Shown here: piece by piece, positions 46,380 through 57,500 of the stretch
Position numbering within the stretch: position 1 is the first letter of the stretch
How the letters are laid out: the number at the start of each line of letters is the position of its first letter
Assembly: GCA_018398805.1 (NCBI GenBank)
Contig: JAGFBZ010001142.1
Span: 124,001 to 188,000, forward strand
Source: Hirundichthys speculiger
Taxonomy: Eukaryota > Chordata > Actinopteri > Beloniformes > Exocoetidae
DNA length: 64,000 nt
Direction of reading: 5' to 3'
Notes under the pieces: generated by a model
Told to the model about the DNA's origin: nothing
What the model saw: only the letters and a program-made list of their open reading frames with translations
Database searches by the model: none
Program-made: the position numbers and the translations under genes

Positions 46380-48307
46380 ACCAACGAACACGTCGGAGAA
46401 CATGATCTGGTCTGAAGCAAGCGGACCACAAATATGGGATAAACCATCCCATCATGCCCTGCGCTCACCTGGTGAGACCGATGCCCTTCCTCCGACCCCC
46501 AGTCCAGCCTCCCACATGGGCCGCTCAGCGCCGCGACGCCACCGGCGGTAACGAGTCCAAACTTTTAGTTTCTGCAGTGAGACGAACTCAAAAACCCGCT
46601 GGATCCCTCATCTCCCATGATGCCACAGCTTTTGTTAGATCCTCTGTTCAGGATGAGATTTTTCCTTTTACATCCGTCTCGTTAGTAACCAGAACAACCT
46701 CACCAGGATTTATCTTCTCAGACTTGAGCAGAGCTGCTGCTGAGCTGAGCTCCGCCTCCAACGCCGCACGGCGCCGCGCCGCACCGAAATGTCTCCCCAT
46801 TAAACGAACGCTCAGTAACAAGGTCGCTGGGAAACGCTCCAGCCTCTCTGGAATGTTGAATTCAAATAAAGATCTCAGCTCCCAAAGTTGCTACGCATCA
46901 GGAATGACTCATCAGTCAGATATTTCTCTCCCAGCATGCTCTCTGTTTGTTCTCCCAGTTGTGTCAGTTTTACAAACATTAAAAACTAGGCTATCTTTAA
47001 AAAGCAAACGCATAAAAGAATAAAATCAACTCTCACCTTAAGCTTGACACATTCAGGAGAAACTCCCTCATCCTCAACATCATATCTCAAACACGTGCTT
47101 CTTTCCGTCTTAACTCCGCCTCCTGCTGTCCGAACATCTTCATTCACTTACGGACGACCGCCATAGTCGTCACATCGCCCTCATCTCGCTGCAGTTTCAC
47201 CACAGTCCCGCTCCGCTCACATACAGTAGCTTTTCATCGAACATCTCCAGTGCAAAATGTACTTTTTAAAAGCCTCCCAGTTTGAGCAACCCGCTCCGTA
47301 GTGGCTTTTCTAAACCAGGACACGACCCTTCCACGCGGATATCTCCAACCGCTCAACCACAAATAGATCAATTTACTTGTGCACACGGGGCAACATTTAC
47401 TCTCACACCAAAAAAAAAAAAAAAAAAAAGAAAAAAAGGCAAGCAGTTACACCCCCGACTCGCCCCTCCCTCTCTGCAGAGCCCGAGATCACCTCACACT
47501 CAGAACGATGCATCCTCTTCAACACAAACACGACACGAACGCAGATCAAATCTACGCAAAACACAAACAGGCCATGGTGAAGGCACATTGTGGAGGATCT
47601 ATTTTCAAAAGAAAGAAAAAAAAAGAGTCCAGGAGGGAGAGACGAGTCTCAAAAAGTCTGCATACTGGAGCTGCAGAGTTCAGGAGAAAGGCAGTCGTAG
47701 TGGTAGAGTTTGGGACGCGGAGGTGACCGGGCGGAGATATGCAGGGATGCAAACACGCCACGTGTTCTGCAGCACCAGGTTTCAGTCACGCAGGTTGTTT
47801 TTGATCCGTTTCTGTCTTCTCCCTCGTGGAGAACGGGAAGCATTTAAGCTTGAGCGAGGTTAGAAATCTGCGTGATCAGATAGTGTTTAAAAAAAAAACA
47901 AAAACAAGTGTTCCCTGCTCTCGTGGTCTGCATCCCTGCATATCAGCTGAGGGAGCCTTTCTGAAGGAGCATCTGACCTCCAGACCCGGGTCCAAACATG
48001 TTCCCAGTCCTGCCTCCGTCCACTCAACATCTTTCTCACCAACTTCAAGTTGCTCATCACCATCTTCCCACAGGATGAAACGGTCCTTCAGCAAACTCTG
48101 CAGTCTTTCCTCTTTGCATCTGTCTGTATTCTCTTTACATCCACGTCCTTTAAAACGGATGCAGGTCGTGTAGTTTCCTGCTGCAGGTCGCCGGGCTGCG
48201 GATCAGTTCCAGTTCTGATGCTTCAGCGTATTGCACAGCTGGGGAGGAGAGGAAGAGAGGAGGAGGGCGAGGAAGATCATTTCTCCCGTCTAGTTCGTGT
48301 CGCAGCC
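46380..48307 (-). other. KIF13B 3' UTR or downstream region, extent unresolved
   Basis: No recognised coding exon. A nearly pure A tract (with one G) runs at about 47410-47437 on the plus strand. I did not find an unambiguous minus-strand polyadenylation signal, so the transcript end is not placed. A plus-strand open frame at 46454-47023 shows no family resemblance and is not called. Confidence 0.35.
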
Positions 48308-48513
48308 TCAGCTGCTCCAGGACTTGCGGTTCTCCCCCCGGCGCACCATGATGGCCTCCCCGCGCAGGACGGGAACGTGGGCGGAGGGAGGAACGTCTCC
48401 CGTCCGCTGGCCGGTCCGATGGCGGCTGGACAGCCGATCCGGCCGTACGAGTACGCCGTAACCCGGTCTGCAGTGGAAATACCGCTGGCCTCCCACGGAG
48501 CCGTCGTTCTTAC
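48308..48513 (-). CDS. kif13b: KIF13B last exon (CAP-Gly end and stop)
   Basis: Begins [19 protein letters not shown] and LLVRP-like GVLVRPDRL, and ends ENRKSWSS with stop at 48308-48310. The basic Ser-rich segment after the CAP-Gly domain is shorter than in the human protein, but the final ENRKSW is conserved. Acceptor ccctgcag. Confidence 0.92.
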
Positions 48514-51500
48514 CTGCAGGGAGAAAACGTTGCGGGTCATCATCGGGAAACACCTGCATCACCTGACCTGAGACCGGCCCCGTCAGTTGGATACCCACCT
48601 ACAGGAGTGTCTAGCTCCACCCCCACCCACACTCCTTCGGCAAACTGCGTCGTTCCCACGTAGCGCACCGTGCCCGCCTTATTGCTCCCGACTGTGACGT
48701 ACGCCCCCTCCGTCAGCCAGTCGGGCAGAACGTCATCGTGACCACGCACATCATCATCCACGAAGATCTCCAGCCTCTCAAAGCCTTCGCCACCTCCTCC
48801 TCCTCCTGAGTTTACATGCTCGTGGTCAGACGAGGAGAGATCTGCCCTGACGCTGTTGTGATTGGCTGAGCCGTGTGAAGCGGGCGATGAGTCTGCCGCC
48901 ACCTTGGTGCTACACTGAGGAGCAGAGGTCACAACATCGTTCCTGTCAGCGCCCTGCTGCTGGGGGTTCGCGGGCGTCGCGGTATCAGCGCCCAGGAGGG
49001 AGGAAGACGAGGACGAGGGCTGGAGAACATCAGACAGGGTAACTGTAGAGACACTAGCGGAGAAATAGCCGCTCGATGACTGGCTGAGGGGGCTGAGGGG
49101 AGTGGTGTCATGCGGGTCATGCACAGGAAGAGGAGGGACGTCTGGACCGTCCGCCCGCCTGTCTTTGGCCAGGGGCCGTAGAGCAGCAGCCTACAGGGGG
49201 ACCGGCGGTGGCCGCGGGAACAGAGGAACCAATGGAGGCATGCAGAGACAACAAGGCAAAAACAACAGTGATAAACAATAAAAACTAACACCTGACATAA
49301 TAAAAACTAACACCTGAAATAATAAAAACTAACACCTGAAACAATAAAAAACTAACACCTGAAATAATAAAAACTAACACTTGAAATAATAACAACTAAC
49401 ACCTGAAACAATAAAAAACTAACACCTGAAATAATAAAAACTAACACCTGAAACGTTTTAGACCATCAGAGAAAGGTCTACAGTTTCCTGTGTCTATATA
49501 AGTCACAACCTCAGCAGCAACCAACAGTTTATTTTAATAAATTATTCTCAGCACGTGTGCATTTTTATTTTTACTCCACTTCATTTTCTCTTTACTTTGC
49601 ATTAAAAAAAAAAACAAGAATAAAACTGAAGATAACAATAAACCTCAGAAAGGATAAACCGAAAGGGGTTGGCCTGTTCGGGGACAGAGGATGAGGTGTA
49701 ATCTCACCGTCTCCGGCTTGACCTTGTCGTCGCCGCCTGATGACGTCATGATGCGAGGAACATGCTGCCAAGGAAGGAGACAAGGAAGTGAGGACACAAA
49801 GACGCTGAATCAATCCTGAAAATTCACAGGTTTGATCAGTCGCCTCAACTAAATGTATAAAATGCATTTACAGTTGAAACCAGACGTTTACATACACGAT
49901 ATAAAAACACACAAGCTTTTTTTACCCCTCAGGGTCTGAAATTAAATCAGATTGAACTTTTAAGGTCAGTTAGGATTACCAAAATTATATATTTTTTCCT
50001 AAATGCCAGAATAATGAAAGCTACATTTTCTCCAGAGTCAGAAGTCTCCATCCATCTCCTCCGTATCTGCTATCGTTGTCTCTAAACTGTCTGTCTTGGC
50101 TCAGTCGTTCTGGTTTTCTTCTAGAAGCTTCTCTCAGTAGTTTTCTGAATTCTGGTCCGTTCCTCCTGATAGAACTGGAGGAACTGAGTCAGGTTTGGAG
50201 GTCTCCTGTTCAGCTCTGACCACAGATGTTCTCCAGGACTGAGATCAGGTCTTTGTGATGTCCACTCCAGAACATGGACTCTGTAGTCCTGAAGCCTCTT
50301 AGTAACTAATCTGGTGGTGTGTTCAGGGTCATCGTCCATCTGAAGACCCATTAGTGTCCAAGCTTTAACTTCCTGGCTGATGTCTGAGATGTTTCTTCAA
50401 TATTTCTACATAATGTTCTTTCCTTTCATCTATTCAGTGAAGTCCACCAGTTCCTCCTGCAGTTAAACACCCCCACATCGTGCTTCACAGTTGGATGGTG
50501 TTCTCAGGTCTTTGTCCTCCAGATGTAACGATGGTCATTATGTCCACAGTTCAGTTTTAGTTCCATCAGACCAGGACATGTCTCCAGGAATGAAGCTCTT
50601 TGTCCCTGTGAGCATCTACAAACTGGAATCTGTCTCTGTTCTGTCTCTTCTGGAGTAATGTCTTCTTCCTGGCTGAGTGGTCCTTCAGTCCATGTTGGTC
50701 CAGGACTGGTTTCTCTGTGGATGATGACCCTCTCTGACCAGCTTCAGCAGCATCTTCACCAGATGTTCAGCTTCTGTTCTGGGGTTGATCCATTTAACAC
50801 CAAAGCAGGTTCATCTCTGAACCGTCTCCTTCCTGAGGACTATGATGGTGGACCAGTAGAATGGGTGGTTCTACTGGTGGAGAACTGTTGGAGCAGATGA
50901 ACGTGGCTCCTTCAGACATCTGGAAACTGGACCCAAGGGTGAACCAGACTGATGGAGGTCCACAATTCTCAATTTTCCCATGATACCACACAAGGAAGCA
51001 GCGTGTTTGAGGTGTGACTCCAACTGAACTCAAACTCAAGCTCCCAAAGCCATGACATCATCATCATCATCCCAAATCATTTAAAGCCACAGTGATCTCA
51101 GTGGAAGGTAAACTTCTGACTTTGAAAAAAGAAAAGGAAAAAAAAAAAAAAAGCGAATTATTCTGGAATTTAGCAAACAGAAATAATTTCGTAATCCTGA
51201 CTGACCTAAAAATCAAAAAAAACAGTTGTTTTTTTTATACAGGATACGTAAACGTTTTCAAATTTAGTTTCACATCAGGCCTGTGGCGTCGGTCTCGCCC
51301 TGAACGCCGCAGGAGGCTACCGGCCGTCTGCTGACCTGCTGGCTTTGTGGCGACGGCCTGAGCTCCTTCTTGTCGTCTCGCGCCGGGAACAGAGACTTGA
51401 GCAGTTTGGGCATCTGAGGAACCAGGGCTTTAACTGAAAGATAAGAGGCAGCAAGTCCTGAACGACCTGGGGGAGGGGGAGGAAGGAGGGAGGAGAAGCA

Positions 51501-54500
51501 GAGGAGAGGAAGGAAGAGAGGAAAAAAGGAGGAGGCCCAGGAGGTGGAGGAGGTTTGAAAGTTGAAAGCCAGTCCAGAAAATGGCAAACATCCCAACACA
51601 GTGACAGACCGACAGAAGAGGCTACCAGTAAAAACAGCAACATGGAGATGACTGATTTAGCAATTATGAAATGATTTAAAAAGCTCTACTGGAACAAGAA
51701 TTAATCATCAGGATTGTTAATTCTGTTCATTCTGGAAACTTCAAGGAAGCTCTAGTGACATGGAGAAGAAACTGCTGTGAATCAGCTGACAGAAGAAAAT
51801 TTACAACAAATCACACCGCAAAGAAGTCACCTTGAATAAATGTAAATATGCAGAGTTAAAGGAGGCAGAATGGATGAAAGTGACTTAAAAAGAAGAGATG
51901 GCGAGATTCTAAAGAGGGCATCTGCTGAGACGAGGGAGGAGAGGAGGAGCATTTGAAAATATGTCAAATGAAATCTGAAATGAAGCTGTGAATGGTAGTT
52001 TTATGAACATTGCACAGGAGAAGAAAGGATGAAAGACCAAAGGAGAATAATAGGGATGCACGATAACTGTTTTTTTAAAACCGATAACTTTCAGCTCCTA
52101 AAGGCCGATACCGATAACACACACATATACCTAAGATCATTACATCAATACTATGAACAAAATCAAAAATTGTTTTGATTCTTTAAAGGTGGAGTAGGTG
52201 TTGTTTTTTTGCAACACTTTTTACAATATTGCCTGAAAACTTTTTCACATTCCCATTGCACCCACTGAAATAAAATGTTTGCAAAAAAAACACTAAACGT
52301 TTTGGTCCAGTCTAGAGGGTATAATCAGAGAAAAACTCTGACCAATCAAAATAGTGATCATCACTATTTTGATTGGCTGCCTAATACGTCCATCAAATAT
52401 CAATGCACTCCCACCCACCCCTCCCTCCCTCCCTGCGGTTCATGTAGTCGTGAATCGTGTGAAGGCCTGGTTTCGAGGGGTGAGCTGAAGAGGAGGAGGC
52501 GGAGCCTTTGGGAGGAGGGAGGGAGTGTATATTTTCAAAATCTCACTTGAGTTGGATTGATGGAACCGTTTTTCAAACAACACCTACTCCACCTTTAAAT
52601 GAACAGATATTTATTTTTTCCAGTTAAAAACTATTGGCAAGCCTCTCAAACATTTTCTTAAAGCTATCAAACAAACCTATTTGATATCTCACATCAACTT
52701 AAATAAGGTTCATTACTGACTGATATAAAAAATAAAGGCTCTTTGAACTGATGGAAATACATGCATCAGAATTACAAACTGAAAAAGATTAACATTTAAA
52801 AGGATTTTAGCTTGTGGTTCCATTTAAATTAATACCTTTAATTAAAGTAAATGAGGTTCAGTAGTTTTTTTTAATCTCATAGAAGCTTTAGATGAGAGAG
52901 ATGAGGGAGAGGGGAGGGGAGGGAAGACTAGCAGCTCGCCTGCACATGTTAGCATTAGCTCACATTTGCACGACTTCAAAACTCCATGGAAGCGATTGTT
53001 ATACTGTAGCTGGCTGATCAGGTTTGACTTATTAAAGCTTGTGCTTCCCTCTTCGTGGAATTCACGTGGCGCATTCCTCACAAATAACCACCAAACTATC
53101 TTCTTCTGAAACTTTAGACGAAATTCCATACCATCGCCGCCATGTTTGTTGTTGATCAGTACGCTGTGCTGCAGGCTGCATTCAAGGTGTAACATAAATT
53201 CCCACGTTCCCTCGTTTGCTCATCGTTATTTCAGCCTTTTCTATTTTTTCTTTTTTTATGTGTAACATGTGGGAAAATACTGAGAATATCAATTCAAGTC
53301 AGCAACTACCAAAATTATAACCGACTTAACAAGTTGTTTTCTGCCATGAGGGGGTATTCTTGATTTTCCTTATTGTGTAATCGTTTTTCTGATTATGCCA
53401 ACGTCACTTGAACATAACATTCACTGGCGGTCATTCAAGGCTCAGAGGGAGCAAGGCACTGCCGTGTTGACAGAAATATATATGTTATCGGGGCTATTCG
53501 TCGTGATATCGGACTTATCGGAATGACGTCATAATTTCCTGTTATCGGCCCGATAGTTATCGTGCATCCCTAGAGAAAATAATAATGAATGAAAGCAGGT
53601 GGAAAGAAAAAGAGGAGAAAAGACAACACTAACAGAGTAATGCGGCGGATGAGAAGGTGCGTAACAGGAAGAAGCTTTACCTTGTTCCGATTCCTGGTTC
53701 TGTGGGGGAGACGTGGGGAAGGGAGCGAGGGAAGAAGAGGGAGAGGTGGAGTAGGTTGATGGGGACGAGGCCGGTCGGGGGAGGGTTCGGTGGAACTGGG
53801 AGGGCATGAAGATATCCTGCTGACTCTCCCATCGACTCTGAGAGGCAGACGACAAGAATGAAACGAGTCAACGATCTCAGCTCGTATTTCGTTCAAGTGA
53901 AACCTCGAGAGAGATTAAAGAGCAGAAGCATCTTCTCATCACGTCGGTGTGTGTTACCTTGTCGTCCAGCAGGCAGGTCGTGGACAGGTCCTGTCTGCTC
54001 CCGGACAGCTGAGAGGAGGGACAGACAGCAAGGATGCACGTCTTACTGCAGTTCAGTATCATCTCGAATCGTGCCACGATGCAACATACTGCATTTCTGT
54101 TTTTACCCTGTTGACAGACGGGGAGCTCAGGCTGCGTCTGCTGCTCTTCCCTTTGCCGGTCAGCTGCTCCTTCACCGCCACTTCCTGAAAGCCACACATG
54201 GGACATTTCATCACTTTCCAAAACGCAGCACGTACGCAGAAGCCGCCGTGTATTTGGATGCCCGTTCAGCAGCGCATCCAGTGTTGTTCTGCATTTCTGG
54301 AGGCTTCTAACCTGTCTGAGTCTGTCCAGGGTCAGGATGTTCTCCAGGCTCATGACGCTGCGTAGGTATTTCTCAATGGCGGCCTCGTCGTCAGCCGACT
54401 GGCTGCCGTGCGCGCTTGCGGCGAAGTCGGGCCAGCATCTCCCTGTCCTCAGAGCCTGGAGCGTCCTGGCGGGAACAAGCACCGTTAACATCTGTGCGTC

Positions 54501-57500
54501 ATGAGTCACCCCCGCTGAACCGGACCCAGGGACTTTTTTTCTCTCGCCGTACCCCAGGAATGTTGGAGACCACCTCGAAGGTGACACCGGAGCCGGGGAT
54601 GGTGCTGCGGGTCGACATCCTCCTCAGGAAGTTGTGGGCGAAGCCCTGGCGGCCTGGGTTGACGTTGACGCAGATCCTCTTCCTCAGCACAAGCTGCATG
54701 TCAGCAGGGTGGCTGAGCTGGATCACCACGCGGACCGTCAGGTAGACGCGCTGCTCCGGCCACGCCCCCCCGCGGCTGAGCTGGGGACACTCGTGGACAG
54801 TGGAGTCCCATGATGCCTCTGCTTTTACCTGCAGGGTCAACAAGTGGTCACGATAACTGTCAGGCCAATAACTCTCGACCGATAACAGGAAATTATGACA
54901 TAATTACGATAAGTCCGATATCACGACGAATAGCCCTGATAACATATATATTTTTGTCAACACGGCAGTGTCCTCGCTCCTCTCTGAGCCTTGAATGACT
55001 GGCAGTGAATGTTATGTTCAAGTTACGTCGGCATAATCAGAAAAACGATTTCTCAAAAAGGAAAATCAAGAATACCCCCTCATGCCAGAAAACAACTTGT
55101 TAACTCGGTCATAATTTTGGTAGTTGCTGACTTGAATTGATATTGACAGTATTTTCCCACATGTTACACATAAAAAATAGAAAAGGCTGAAAGAACGACT
55201 AGCAAACGAGGGAACGTGGAAATTTACGTCACATCTTGAATGCAGCATGCAGCACAGCGTACTGATCACAACAAACATGGCGGCGTGGAACTTTGTTAAA
55301 GTTTCAGAAGAAGATAGTTTGGTGGTTATTTGTGACTAATGCACCACGTGAATTCCACGAGGAGGGAAGCACAAGCTTTAATACGTCAAACCTGATCAGC
55401 CAGCTACAAAATAACAATCGCTTCCATGGAGTTTTGAAATCGCGCTAACATGAGCTAATGCTAACATGCGCAGGCCAGCAGCAGTCTCCCCTCCCCTCCC
55501 CTCTCCTCACCCTCATTCCTCTCATCTAAAGCTTCCATGATATTAAAAAAATACTGAACCTCATTTACTTTAATTAAATGGAACCACAAGCCAAAATCCT
55601 TTTAAATGTAAATCTTTTTCAGTTTGCAATTCTGATGCATGTATTTCCATCAGTTCAAGGACCCTTTTTTTTTTTAAAAATAAGCAATGCACCTTATTTA
55701 AGTTGATATGAGATATCAAATATGTTTGTTTGATAGATTTACAAAAATGTTTGAGAAGCTTGCCAGTAGTTTTTTATTGGAAAAAATAAATATCTGTCAA
55801 AACTACTAAATAGTCAAAACCTATTTTTGATTTTGTTCATAATATTGATGTAATGAGCTTAGATATATGTGTGTGTGTTATTGGTTATCGGTATCGGCCT
55901 TTAGGAGCTGAAAGTTATCGGTTATCGGTATCGGTTTTAAAAAACAGTTATCGTGCATCCCTAGGTCACGACAGGGCCGTTCCGCCCGTTTAACAGTGAG
56001 GACGCGACGCTCACCTCTCCGTCGTAGTGTTTGACGATCTGCAGGTCGAAGAAGTCGTCCTCGTCTTCTCCACTCAGGGTGGCGTCCCAACCCCCTGCCT
56101 CGGGAACGTCGAACTGGTCTTGAGAGCTGAGGTCATCAGCTGGGGGAAGTGAAGAACACACATCATAAATTAACCCGCGGGTGGAAAACGACAAGTGAGA
56201 GTAAATATCGTGAAGCAAGAAAAAAAAAAAATCCTGCGTACGTTTGAGGTCCAGGAAGAGGACAGGACTGTGCGTCTCCATGCCCGGCAGAGGAGCCCTG
56301 TGAGCAGACACTAATTATTTCTCACAGCCACAGCAGAAATGTGTGACGGCCCAGAAATGCTTAAAATGGCATTTGGTCGTGTACCTCCACATGATAGCGA
56401 CTGACAAAGATTTCTGACAGTAATCTGTGGTCATGTCAGCTACTGATGAACGACAGTTCCTGATTCACTTTTGTCCATCAACGTACTGACATACCCCTGT
56501 TTTCATGTACAAAACATGTACAAAACAATTCAAAGTGCTTTACATAAAACATTAAAAGCATCGCAGAAAAAGAAAGCATTAAAAAGTAAAAGAATAAAAG
56601 CATGAAAACAAAGAAAACAGTTAAAAAGAGTTTTAAAAAGGCTGTGCAGATTTGCGCTCCTGAATAAAATCTTATTTAAAGGCAGCTGAGAACAGGTGAG
56701 TCTTCAACCTGGATTTTAAATAAACTGAGTGTTTCAGCTGATCTGAGGCTTTCTGGGAGTTTGTTCCAGACATGTGGAACATAGAAACTGAACACAGCTT
56801 CTCCGTGTCTGGTTCTGACTCTGGGGACTGATAATAAACCGGATCCAGATGACCTGAGAAGTCTGGTGGGTTCATACTGGGTCAGGAGGTCACTGATGTA
56901 TTCTGGTCCTAAACCATTCAGAGCTTTATAGACCAGCAACAGAACTTTAAAGTCTATCCTTTGACAGACAGGCAGCCAGTGTAAGGACCTCAGAACTGGA
57001 CTGATGTGGTCCACTCTTCTGGTCTTAGTGAAAACTCTGAGCAGTAGAGTTCTGAATGAGCTGCAGATGTCTAACTGATTTTTTTTAGATAAACCAGTAA
57101 AAACGCTGTTACAATAATCAAGCCGACTGAAAATGAACGCATGGACTAGTTTTTCCAGATTTTGTTTAGACATCAGAATCTTTTATCCCTGAGATGTTCT
57201 TCGGGTGATAGTAGGCTGATTTAGAGATTGCCTTTATGTGTTTTTCAAAGTTTAGGTCTGAGTCCATCACTTCACCCAGATTTCTGGCCTGATTGGTGGT
57301 TTTTAGATGTAAATGTTAAACAGAAGAGGCCCCAGGATGGAACCCTGGGGAACGCCACATGTAATTTTACATACCAGCCTGATTTTTTTTTTTTTTTTAT
57401 GGATTTGGGATTGTAACGCCTCTGTGTATATTTTCTTGGATGTCTGCGACTCCACCTTTGGACAACCATCCATTAAAAATCAAAGCATGCCAGTCATACC

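Noticed and set aside
46454..47023. 189-codon plus-strand open frame downstream of the 1.6-kb hAT element
   Set aside because: No recognisable domain, ordinary composition for chance, and it lies antisense to the probable KIF13B 3' region.
47282..47863. 193-codon plus-strand frame with a poly-Lys run
   Set aside because: The poly-Lys comes from an A tract; there is no domain or splice context.
53877..54587. 236-codon minus-strand frame covering several KIF13B exons
   Set aside because: It reads through introns; only exon segments with proper splice sites match KIF13B, and it is also affected by the frameshift at 54424.
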